Assembly (NCBI GenBank): GCA_028713125.1 | Contig: JAQTOU010000003.1 | Location: forward strand, 310,001-374,000 | Direction: 5' to 3' | Length of the DNA stretch: 64,000 bases | Source: Elusimicrobiales bacterium | Lineage (GTDB): Bacteria > Elusimicrobiota > Elusimicrobia > Elusimicrobiales > UBA9959 | Shown here: piece by piece, positions 7,806 to 15,832 of the stretch | Position numbering within the stretch: position 1 is the stretch's first letter | Layout: each line of letters begins with the position of its first letter | Notes under the pieces: model-generated | What the model saw: the letters and a program-made list of their open reading frames with translations, nothing else | Database searches by the model: none | Told to the model about the DNA's origin: nothing | Made by a program: the position numbers and the translations under genes

Positions 7806-8828
7806 ATGGACCAGCAGCGCCTTTTAGCCAAAACATTGCGATGGTATCGCGGCAAGCGGGTCCTGGTGACCGGCAGCAGCGGCTATCTTGGCTCCAAGGT
7901 CGTAAGGCTTCTTGCGGGCGTACCCTGTGAAATAGATTGCGCGGACCTTTCTCCTGAGAGGCCGGCTGATATCGCCTCGGCCGCCTCCCTTCATTTTCAC
8001 CGCCTGGATATCCGGAAAAAACCGGCGCTGGCGAAGCTCGCTTCAAAGGCCGATATTATCTTCCATTTTGCGGCGCAGACCAGCGCCCACGAGGCCGACG
8101 CCGACCCGGCCGCCGACTTCCAGCTTAATGTGCAGCCGCTTTTCAATATGCTGGAGGCCTGCAGGGCCGGGGCCAATCGCCCGATAATCGTATTCGCCTC
8201 AACGGTGACGGCCTTCGGCGTCAACCCGCGCCTTCCGGTGAACGAGAGGCGGCCGGACCAGCCCGTCACCATGTACGACGTGCATAAGATAGCTGCAGAG
8301 AAATACCTGTTCCACTACTGTGAGATGGATTTTGTGCGCGGCGCCGCGCTGCGGCTCGCGAACGTTTACGGGCCCGGCTCGGGCGGCGTCAAAAAAGACC
8401 GCGGGATCTTCAACCGTATGGTCCAGAGGGCTTTAGGCGGAGAGCCGCTGACCGTGTACGGCTCCGGAAATTTCCTCAGGGATTATGTCTATGTCGACGA
8501 TGTCGTCCGGGCTTTTTTGCTGGTTCCGCCCAACATCAAAAGCGTGAACGGGCGGGCTTTCGTGATAGGCACGGGCAAGGCTCATACGATAAAGAGCGTT
8601 TTCCTTGAGATCGCTTCCCGGGCGGGGAAGGCTGCCGGCCGCTTGGTAAAGACCGCATACAAAGGCGCCGACAGCGCCCTGCACCCGGCCGACAGGCGGA
8701 ATTTCAGGGCCGACCCGGCCGCTTTTATCAAGGCTACCGGCTGGAAACCGGAGTTTTCCCTGCGGCAGGGCCTTGAGGCCACTATCGGCTCTTTTCTGAC
8801 TGGCCGTGACGCGGACGGAAGGAAATAA
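7806..8828 (+). CDS. NAD-dependent epimerase/dehydratase (extended SDR), first of three
   Basis: 340 residues. The dinucleotide-binding loop TGSSGYLGS is at 22-30 and the catalytic YDVHK (Y-x3-K) follows ASTVTAFG, with the serine/threonine of the triad just before it. Later, FLRDYVYVDDV is the usual sugar-nucleotide binding region of extended SDRs. It would epimerise, dehydrate or reduce a nucleotide sugar in the cytoplasm. It starts three bases after the TIGR04325 methyltransferase and is followed two bases later by another SDR, so consecutive steps of one pathway are likely. Specific reaction not assignable. Confidence 0.85.
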   Translation: MDQQRLLAKTLRWYRGKRVLVTGSSGYLGSKVVRLLAGVPCEIDCADLSPERPADIASAASLHFHRLDIRKKPALAKLASKADIIFHFAAQTSAHEADADPAADFQLNVQPLFNMLEACRAGANRPIIVFASTVTAFGVNPRLPVNERRPDQPVTMYDVHKIAAEKYLFHYCEMDFVRGAALRLANVYGPGSGGVKKDRGIFNRMVQRALGGEPLTVYGSGNFLRDYVYVDDVVRAFLLVPPNIKSVNGRAFVIGTGKAHTIKSVFLEIASRAGKAAGRLVKTAYKGADSALHPADRRNFRADPAAFIKATGWKPEFSLRQGLEATIGSFLTGRDADGRK

Positions 8829-8830
8829 AT

Positions 8831-9808
8831 ATGTCCCTTAAAAACAAGAAAGTCATGATCACCGGCGGGCTCGGGTTCATCGGGAGCAATATCGCCCAGC
8901 GCTGCCTCGAAGCCGGCGCCGAGGTCACCGTCTACGACTGCCTCGATCCCCGCTCCGGCGGGAATATGTACAATTTGCACGGGATAGAGGACTCCGTGAA
9001 GATCGTGATCAACGATATCAGGAGCATGGAAGGGATAAGTTCCTGCATCCGGGGGCAGGACATACTGTTCCACTGCGCCGCTTACACCTCTCATCCGGAT
9101 TCGATGAAAGACCCGCTCGGGGATATAGACGTGAACTGCAAAGGCACTATAAATATCCTTGAATCCGCCCGCCGGTTCAACCCGGAGATAAAATTCGTCC
9201 ATGTCGGGACCAGTACCCAGAACGGGAAGATGTGCTACAGCCCAGTGGACGAAAAGCACCCCGAATTCCCGATGGATATTTATTCCGCTAATAAAACGGT
9301 CAGCGAGAAATACGTCCTGATCTACGGCGGCGCCCATAAGATGCGCACCACCGTGGTGCGCCTCGCCAATGTGTTCGGTCCCCGGGCGAACATAAAGATC
9401 GCCGACCTGGGCTTCATGAATTATTTCATCGGCCTCGCCCTGCAGGGCAAGCCGCTGACCGTTTACGGCAAAGGCGCGCAGCTCAGGAACATAACCTATG
9501 TCGGGGATTGCGTGGAAGCGCTGGTAGCCGCTGCGCTCGATCCTGCCTCCGACCGGGAAGTCTTTTTCGCCGTGGGCGACAAGCAGTACAGCATAGCCGA
9601 GATCGCTAAAGGGATAGTGGAGAACGTGGGCGGAGAGGTGAAGTTCGTGGACTGGCCCAGCGAGCGCGCCGCTATAGAGATAGGCGACGCCGTGATCAGC
9701 AATGAAAAAATTAAAAAGATCCTTGGCTGGGCCCCGCGCGTCCCGATGGCAGAGGGCCTGGTCAAAACGAGGGAGTACTTCGCGCCGCTCCTGAAGAAGT
9801 ATTTATAA
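8831..9808 (+). CDS. NAD-dependent epimerase/dehydratase (extended SDR), second of three
   Basis: 325 residues with TGGLGFIGS (11-19) for NAD binding, a TSTQNG stretch supplying the catalytic Ser/Thr, and YSANK as the Y-x3-K active site. The region LRNITYVGDCVEAL is the usual C-terminal substrate-binding element. A good ribosome-binding site (GGAAGGAAAT) precedes the ATG. It differs clearly from the SDRs on either side, so the three are not a recent duplication. Nucleotide-sugar 4-epimerase or 4,6-dehydratase are the most common roles of such proteins in glycan loci; I cannot choose between them. Confidence 0.85.
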   Translation: MSLKNKKVMITGGLGFIGSNIAQRCLEAGAEVTVYDCLDPRSGGNMYNLHGIEDSVKIVINDIRSMEGISSCIRGQDILFHCAAYTSHPDSMKDPLGDIDVNCKGTINILESARRFNPEIKFVHVGTSTQNGKMCYSPVDEKHPEFPMDIYSANKTVSEKYVLIYGGAHKMRTTVVRLANVFGPRANIKIADLGFMNYFIGLALQGKPLTVYGKGAQLRNITYVGDCVEALVAAALDPASDREVFFAVGDKQYSIAEIAKGIVENVGGEVKFVDWPSERAAIEIGDAVISNEKIKKILGWAPRVPMAEGLVKTREYFAPLLKKYL

Positions 9809-9809
9809 A

Positions 9810-10931
9810 ATGGAAACCTCCGAACCCAAAAAACCGCTCCGCCTTTTGGTGATCATGGAAATGGGGCTCAAGTACCCGAGCGGCTTTCTGCGCGCCTGGG
9901 CTTTCAGGGACCATTTTGCCAAAGCCGGCTGGACGGCGAAGTTCGTCAGCCATAATTTCACCGGGCCGCTGCTCTGGCACATAAAGCCCCTGTACAAACT
10001 ATATACGTACCTCAACGAGCTCAGGCTGGTCCGTCTCGCCGGGTCCTGCGACGTGGTCTATATGTGCAAGGTGCAGTCGCCGCGCCTGATCTCGATGCTG
10101 CGCCGCAGGACAAAGGCGCGGCTGGTCCTGGACTTCGGCGACGCGGTCTGGATGCCGCGTTATGGGTCCCGTTCCTCGGGACAATATAGTTCTTCCTCAG
10201 CGCCGTTATCTGGAGACGAAAACCCCGAATTCAGCGGGCTCCTGCCGCTGCTGGACGCCGTAACTACGGACAACGAGCTTACCGCGGCTTATGTAAGGCG
10301 CTTTAACGCGAACTGCACTGTGGTCCCGGATTCGCCCCAGATAGAGCTCTTCGACGAAATGCGCGGTAAAGTGCGTAAAAATGCGGACGATACGGTGACC
10401 ATCGGCTGGGTCGGTTCGCAAAGCACGGCTTATAACCTTTTTTTGATCTGGGAAACTCTGGAGCGGCTGTTCCTAAAGTATCCCAACCTCCATCTGCGCC
10501 TTGTGGGCACCGGCAAAGACATGCGCCTGATCCCGCCTTTTGAAAAAGTGAGGTATTCCTGCGCGGAGAACTATACGCAGGCGGAGATGGTGAACGAAGT
10601 CCTGAAAATGGATATCGGTCTGTTCCCGCTCCAGGACGTCGAGGCTTCGCGCGTGCGCGGCGTCCTGAAAGCAAGCGTCTATATGAGCGGGGAAGCCGCG
10701 GTGGTTTCCTCCCCGGTGGGGCAATGCAAAGACTTTATTAAAGACGGGGTCAACGGTATGCTGGCGGGCACGGGCGAAGAATGGGAGAGGAAGCTGGAAC
10801 TGCTTATTAAAGATAAACAGCTAAGGCAAAAGCTGGCGAAAGGCGGCCTGGAAACAGTGCGGGGAAACCTCACCCTCGACCGCGCTTTCGCCGTCCTGCG
10901 CCCGGTAATAGAAGGAGAAAGTCATGTCTGA
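9810..10931 (+). CDS. Glycosyltransferase, GT-B type (GT4-like)
   Basis: 373 residues. The N-terminal half is divergent. The C-terminal half shows the donor-site pattern IGWVGSQSTAYNL followed by LHLRLVGTG and the conserved glutamate-bearing segment LQDVEASRVRGVLKASVYMS, ending with a GMLAGTGEEW stretch typical of GT4 C-termini. It starts one base after the second SDR and overlaps the third SDR by eight bases, so it is part of the same transcription unit. It probably adds the sugar made by these neighbours to a lipid-linked glycan. Confidence 0.8.
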   Translation: METSEPKKPLRLLVIMEMGLKYPSGFLRAWAFRDHFAKAGWTAKFVSHNFTGPLLWHIKPLYKLYTYLNELRLVRLAGSCDVVYMCKVQSPRLISMLRRRTKARLVLDFGDAVWMPRYGSRSSGQYSSSSAPLSGDENPEFSGLLPLLDAVTTDNELTAAYVRRFNANCTVVPDSPQIELFDEMRGKVRKNADDTVTIGWVGSQSTAYNLFLIWETLERLFLKYPNLHLRLVGTGKDMRLIPPFEKVRYSCAENYTQAEMVNEVLKMDIGLFPLQDVEASRVRGVLKASVYMSGEAAVVSSPVGQCKDFIKDGVNGMLAGTGEEWERKLELLIKDKQLRQKLAKGGLETVRGNLTLDRAFAVLRPVIEGESHV

Positions 10932-11886
10932 AGCGCCACGAGGAAAGGTCGGCAGGCTGGTGATCACCGGGGCGCTCGGGCATATAGGCTCACGCTTCAT
11001 ACACGGCATACGCCCGGGCGAGTACAAAGAAGTTATTCTGATCGACAATCTCCTGACCCAGCGGTATTGCTCTTTATTCAATCTGCCCAAGGGCGTGCCT
11101 TTCAAATTCATTGAAGCCGATATCTGTTCCTGCGATCTGAAGGCCCTGCTGAAAGGCGCCGACGCCGTTTTGCACCTGGCGGCGATCACTAACGCCGAAG
11201 GCAGCTTCGACAAACAAAAACAGGTGGAAGAAGTGAACTACGAAGGCACGAAGCGGGTCGCCGAGGCCTGCGTGGCCAACGGCTGCGGGCTTATCTTTCT
11301 TTCGACCACCAGCGTATACGGAACCCAGAGCGATGTCGTGGACGAGGACTGCTCGATTGATTCGCTTAAGCCCCAGAGCCCTTACGCCGAGAGCAAGCTG
11401 AAGGCGGAGCGCCTGCTGGCTGAGCTCGGCAAAAATGCGGGCCTGAAATTCGTCACCTGCCGGTTCGGAACTATCTACGGGGCCTCGATAGGGATGCGGT
11501 TCCATACCGCCGTAAATAAATTCGTCTGGCAGGCCTGCATGGGCATTCCCGTCACCGTCTGGCGGACCGCGATGGACCAGCAGCGGCCCTACCTGGACCT
11601 GGGCGACGCGGTGCGCGCGATAAATTTCATCCTCGCCGGCAACAGGTTCGACAATGAACTTTACAATGTGCTCACGGACAACGCTTCCGTAGCCGACATA
11701 ATAGCCGCCATAAAAAAACATGTCCCCGACCTCGGGATAAAGTTGGTGGATTCCCCTATAATGAACCAGCTTTCTTATAAAGTGGCCTGCGAAAAGTTCC
11801 GGGCCCTGGGTTTCGAATTCAAGGGGAACCTCGACGAAGGCGTTAAAAAGACTATCGACCTGCTGCGGCAGGCGCGCGGAAATTGA
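10924..11886 (+). CDS. NAD-dependent epimerase/dehydratase (extended SDR), third of three
   Basis: 320 residues with TGALGHIGS (15-23) as the NAD loop, STTSVYG supplying the catalytic serine/threonine and YAESK as the Y-x3-K motif. The segment QQRPYLDLGDAVRAI is the usual sugar-nucleotide contact. It begins inside the end of the glycosyltransferase gene (ATGTCTGA overlap, eight bases), a strong sign of coupling. Three distinct SDRs close together imply at least one multi-step sugar conversion made locally. Exact reaction unknown. Confidence 0.85.
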   Translation: MSEAPRGKVGRLVITGALGHIGSRFIHGIRPGEYKEVILIDNLLTQRYCSLFNLPKGVPFKFIEADICSCDLKALLKGADAVLHLAAITNAEGSFDKQKQVEEVNYEGTKRVAEACVANGCGLIFLSTTSVYGTQSDVVDEDCSIDSLKPQSPYAESKLKAERLLAELGKNAGLKFVTCRFGTIYGASIGMRFHTAVNKFVWQACMGIPVTVWRTAMDQQRPYLDLGDAVRAINFILAGNRFDNELYNVLTDNASVADIIAAIKKHVPDLGIKLVDSPIMNQLSYKVACEKFRALGFEFKGNLDEGVKKTIDLLRQARGN

Positions 11887-11924
11887 CCCAGGGCGCCGGG
11901 CGAGTAAGATCATAAGGAGATAAC

Positions 11925-12794
11925 ATGTCTTTCAAGCAGACCATGAAGCAGATACCCGGAGTACTTGATCTGTATAATAAAGTGAACAATCGCTTCCGGG
12001 GCTCCTCACTCTGGGGTTACGGCACTCATGCCGACTATAAGCCTGAATTAATAGAGTTCATCGCGGGCAGGCGCGGCATCAACATGGAAGCCGCAAAAAA
12101 GCTTGTGGAGAGCTCCGCGAATCTTTTCAAGGGCGGGTGGGGCGGAAATGAATACTGGGCATTCAGCAATCTTGAGACCGAAACACTTAAGATGTTTTAT
12201 GACGACGACACTGACGCGCGTGTGATAGAAGCTTATCAGTTCCATGGGCCTTTCGATCTTTTGCGGATGGCGAGTTACGCGGTTCCTACCGAGCAGGATA
12301 TGGAGCCGATCCTGAGCCGCTTGGCGGAAAAGACCGTAGTTACTATAGTGGATTATGGCTGTGGCCTGGCCCATCGCACTATCGCCGTGTCCCGGTTTCT
12401 CATCGCGCGCGGAGTGAAGGTTAAATTATGTTTAGTCGATATCCGGAGGGAACTGCACTTCGCTTTCCTGGAGTTCCTGTGCCGCAAGTATGGCATTGAG
12501 CACCAGTTCATAGAGGTAACCGCGGACAAGCTCTACCCTGAATTGCCTCCCTGTGATTACTGCGATAATGTCTCTGTGCTGGAACATGTCCGCGAGCCTT
12601 TGACAGTCCTGAACAATACCGACCGCGCGTTGAAGCCCGGCGGACTTTTCCTGGTGCTGGATTTCGACGCCCCTGCGGAAATGATGCATATCACGCCCAA
12701 TTTGAAGGTCGTGCGTGACCGCCTCGCGGAGTTGAAATATCAAAAGGCGGGAATCTGCTACGGGACGCCCCTCCTTCAGAAACCCGTCTCATGA
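11925..12794 (+). CDS. Class I SAM-dependent methyltransferase
   Basis: 289 residues. The SAM-binding motif I is IVDYGCGLAHR in the middle of the protein, followed by LVDIRRE (motif II acidic end) and the motif DNVSVLEHVREPL, then ALKPGGLFLVLDF, the classic 'PGG' strand of class I methyltransferases. The first 130 residues form a separate N-terminal region that I do not recognise. It lies 38 bp after the third SDR and overlaps the flippase gene by four bases. Probable role is methylation of a sugar or a lipid-linked glycan before export. Confidence 0.8.
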   Translation: MSFKQTMKQIPGVLDLYNKVNNRFRGSSLWGYGTHADYKPELIEFIAGRRGINMEAAKKLVESSANLFKGGWGGNEYWAFSNLETETLKMFYDDDTDARVIEAYQFHGPFDLLRMASYAVPTEQDMEPILSRLAEKTVVTIVDYGCGLAHRTIAVSRFLIARGVKVKLCLVDIRRELHFAFLEFLCRKYGIEHQFIEVTADKLYPELPPCDYCDNVSVLEHVREPLTVLNNTDRALKPGGLFLVLDFDAPAEMMHITPNLKVVRDRLAELKYQKAGICYGTPLLQKPVS

Positions 12795-14380
12795 GCTCTA
12801 CCGAAGCGAACAGCGGCGCCGAGCGCGCGGCTCAGCGCGGCGCCACCGGCGGCGGCCTGGCCGGGAACGTCCTGTTCATAACTATTTTCAGCGTAGCTTC
12901 TCCTTTCATTACTTTCTTTATACAGATCGTGACCGCCGCGTATTTCGGCGCCAGCTCTCTGATGGACGCTTTTCTTGCCGGCATCACGCTCCCTATGTAT
13001 GTCGTGGCGGTGGTCCTGGGTTCCGCCGTCTCCGTCTTTATCCCGCTTTTTATCGAAAAACTCGCTGTCGATCAGGAGAAGGCCGCTTGGCAGCTGACCG
13101 CTTCCGTACTGAGTTTTACACTCTTGGCTACTTCCGCCCTGGCCCTAGCCGGGATTGTTTTCGCCGAACCCCTCCTCCGACTGACCACCCCGGGGCTGGC
13201 CGGCGAGGCCATGCGAGCCGCTGTTTCTGTGACTCGTATCACGTGGCTTTCGGTGCCCGCCTCCGCGCTGACGGCTTTTCTGACCGGGATCTATCAGGCC
13301 CGTGGGCGCTTTGTCTGGTCTTCCGCAGTGCCGGTAATAGGCACAGCAGTGAATCTTGTCCTGCTGCCTTTTTTGATCCCTATGGCCGGTATTTCCGGAC
13401 TTGCCGCTTCTGCCGCAATAGGCGTGATACTGCAAATGCTGCTTCTTCTGCCTGTGCTTAAGGGGAGGATCTCCGTTTTTTCTTTTTCGTTCAAAGATTC
13501 CGGCCTGCGAGAAATCCTCCGTCTTGCCTATCCTATGGTCCTGTTCGGTATCCTGACAAAATGCACACCTATCGTGGAGCGCCACTTGGCGTCCGGTATG
13601 GAACAAGGCAGCATTTCTCATCTGGGCTACGCGTTCAGGCTGCTTTCCACCAGCGCGTTCCTTATCTCCACTGGAATTACGACGGTCGCTTTTCCAAGGA
13701 TGGCATTGCAAAGCGCTCTTACCAATGTAAAAGGGCTGTGGAAGACTATTTCAGGCAGTTTCCGCATGATGTTCCTGGTCGTCGCGCCGGCTACAACGTT
13801 AGGCGTCGCCTTGGCACTCCCGCTCGTATCCGCTCTATTCGAACGTGGTAAATTCACTGTGACTGATTCCGTGGCGGTTTGCGGGCTTCTGCGGATCTAC
13901 TTGCTTACGCTTGTGGCGACTACACTGGGGAATATAAGCTGCAGGGCTTTTTACGCCATAAAAGATACCCGCACGCTGGCGGTCTTCGGTACGCTGGAAA
14001 CGGTGGCGTATGTGCTGTATACATCTGCCTTTGCGTCGCGTTTTGGAGTGAGTGGCATAGCGTGGGGTTATGTTATTTATTTCTGTATATCTTTTACCTG
14101 GCAAACAGCGATCTTGTGGTTCAGGTTCGGACGCGGCGAGCGTGGCGCTTTACGGCCTTTCGGCTTGACCGCCGTCTGCGCCCTTGCCGCCGGCCTAGGA
14201 GCTTGGTTCGTTAAAGGCTTTCTGCCCGGGGCCTGGTTTCAGTTACTCGGGGGAATATCGGCCGGCGCTCTTGTATACTTGGGGGCGCTTAAACTTTTGA
14301 AATCCGATGACCTGGAATTATTCCTGAAATACACGTTTCGCCGGCACAAGGCAGTTTCGATAAATAGGCTGGGGATATAA
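12791..14380 (+). CDS. MurJ/Wzx-like polytopic flippase (MVF family)
   Basis: 529 residues dominated by hydrophobic helices spaced as in MurJ (about 14 membrane segments), which move lipid-linked oligosaccharides from the inner to the outer leaflet of the cytoplasmic membrane. The N-terminal part AAYFGASSLMDAFLAG matches the conserved start of the MVF family, where MurJ has its central-cavity arginine region. Its position at the end of a glycan cluster, overlapping a methyltransferase by four bases, suits export of the surface glycan made here rather than peptidoglycan lipid II. That distinction is inferred from context only. Confidence 0.85.
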   Translation: MSSTEANSGAERAAQRGATGGGLAGNVLFITIFSVASPFITFFIQIVTAAYFGASSLMDAFLAGITLPMYVVAVVLGSAVSVFIPLFIEKLAVDQEKAAWQLTASVLSFTLLATSALALAGIVFAEPLLRLTTPGLAGEAMRAAVSVTRITWLSVPASALTAFLTGIYQARGRFVWSSAVPVIGTAVNLVLLPFLIPMAGISGLAASAAIGVILQMLLLLPVLKGRISVFSFSFKDSGLREILRLAYPMVLFGILTKCTPIVERHLASGMEQGSISHLGYAFRLLSTSAFLISTGITTVAFPRMALQSALTNVKGLWKTISGSFRMMFLVVAPATTLGVALALPLVSALFERGKFTVTDSVAVCGLLRIYLLTLVATTLGNISCRAFYAIKDTRTLAVFGTLETVAYVLYTSAFASRFGVSGIAWGYVIYFCISFTWQTAILWFRFGRGERGALRPFGLTAVCALAAGLGAWFVKGFLPGAWFQLLGGISAGALVYLGALKLLKSDDLELFLKYTFRRHKAVSINRLGI

Positions 14381-14618
14381 GCAAATCATCAAAGGTTTCA
14401 GATAACAATGGTATCCGCTGTTGCCAATGGCTTAATCGCCATTAATTCTATATACCATGAAAAAGGTATTTAATACCGGGCAGCAGCGAGGTATGCTATT
14501 ATTGAGTACGAGTTTTCCTTAGTTTTATCGGGGTAAATAAGTTCCAAATTTATACGTGTGGGGCAGCGGTATTCGCCATTTTATATCTGCTCCGCTATAA
14601 CGGCTGGCTCAAGAAGCT
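14381..14618. other. AT-rich gap at the boundary of the secreted-protein island
   Basis: 238 bp, much richer in A and T than the cluster to the left. It holds a short inverted repeat (AATGGC, six-base loop, GCCATT) at about 14427-14444 and several TATA-like stretches, so a promoter for the next operon is likely here. I could not fix a convincing -35/-10 pair. No coding region or RNA gene seen. Confidence 0.5.
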
Positions 14619-15794
14619 ATGAGGTCTTTTTGGCGTAAATCGCCTCCGCTTTATAGACAATTTATGAGAATTAGATATCTATCATTCGTATTTACGCTTA
14701 TAGTTCTATTTGGCCTTTCCGCACATTTACTGGCTAAAGATATTCCTGGAAATGGAAAGGAAAAGGTACAGGAGCTGGTTAATTCAAAACCGGCTGTAGA
14801 AACTCAAGCCGGTGCAAGTTCTGCCGAACCGGTGGATTCCGTGCAGAATTCAGCAAAGACGGCGGAGCCGGGGAATCTTGGTAAGCCTGAAGCTCCGTCA
14901 AAGCCGGAAATTCCGAATGAATCCTCAAAATCAGCGGATCCCCTGAATAAAGGGAATACGCCCGATGAAACGCCTTCGGGCACCAAGCCGGCTGATCCCG
15001 GAGAAAACCCTGCCGAACCTGGCAGTAAGGGAGAGTCGAACGCGAATAAAGAGCTTAAGGATAACGCTAAACCGGACGAAGCAGAGAAAACCACCAAAGA
15101 TACGAAAGAAAAAACCGACAAAGATTCAAAGGGTAAAAAGGACAAGTCTGGAAAAGGCGGCAAATCTGGAGTCGGAAAGGGTGTCCCTGCCCCTCAGGGC
15201 GGCGCTTCAAACCTGGTTCCGGCCGCGGGAGCAGCAGGCGGGGGGCTCATCGGCGGAATGTTATCCGGAGGGAAAAAAGAAGGGAAGCAAGAAGAGAAGC
15301 TGCAAAAGCCTGTCAAATCAGCGCTTAAAGAAGTCGCTGCTTCCAGTGAAACCGTAAGAGAGGCGGCGCTTGTGCAGGCCTCGACCCAGGCAACTGCCTC
15401 CGGGTCGCTTTATTCTGCCGGGAAAGGGCCCAGGATAGCTGTTATAGATTTAGAGGGGGAGTTGGGCGCTGAATTTGCGGCGCTCCTCTCTTCGGCTCTT
15501 AGCGGGGATTTTAAAGTTTACGATCCTGAAAAGCTGGCTGCTAAAGAGTATTCTGCCGCATTAATAAATAGAATTTCAGCCAGGAAAATAGCGTCTGAGC
15601 TCGGTGTTGACTATTTAGTAACCGGTAAGGCAAATAAAAAAACCAATACGCTTTCTATAATATCCGTATTTCTGCGCGACGGCCAAACCGGTGACACAAA
15701 AATGACCGATAATCACAATATAAGATCCTCGGCAGATCTTGAATCCGCCGCAGTAAACGCCGCTGTGAAGATAAAAGAAAGCGTAAATCCTTAA
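14619..15794 (+). CDS. Exported lysine/proline/glutamate-rich protein with a CsgG-like C-terminal domain
   Basis: 391 residues. A signal peptide is visible at about 16-39 (MRIRYLSF... ending SAHLLAKD); M16 (14664) is an alternative start but neither start has a clear ribosome site. Residues 50-210 are low-complexity, rich in K, E, P, G and S, probably an extended spacer. Residues about 268-391 begin GPRIAVIDLEGELG and continue with a helix/strand pattern ending in a run like the CsgG-type domains of the two proteins downstream, but it lacks their paired cysteines. This could be a periplasmic or surface-anchored partner of those proteins. Low confidence on function. Confidence 0.6.
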   Translation: MRSFWRKSPPLYRQFMRIRYLSFVFTLIVLFGLSAHLLAKDIPGNGKEKVQELVNSKPAVETQAGASSAEPVDSVQNSAKTAEPGNLGKPEAPSKPEIPNESSKSADPLNKGNTPDETPSGTKPADPGENPAEPGSKGESNANKELKDNAKPDEAEKTTKDTKEKTDKDSKGKKDKSGKGGKSGVGKGVPAPQGGASNLVPAAGAAGGGLIGGMLSGGKKEGKQEEKLQKPVKSALKEVAASSETVREAALVQASTQATASGSLYSAGKGPRIAVIDLEGELGAEFAALLSSALSGDFKVYDPEKLAAKEYSAALINRISARKIASELGVDYLVTGKANKKTNTLSIISVFLRDGQTGDTKMTDNHNIRSSADLESAAVNAAVKIKESVNP

Positions 15795-15832
15795 GCGCGT
15801 ATGAAAGCAAATAGTTTCTTGAAAGGATAAAG

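Noticed and set aside
14804-15163. Antisense 119-residue serine-rich frame
   Set aside because: It mirrors the low-complexity K/E/P-rich part of the exported protein on the other strand.
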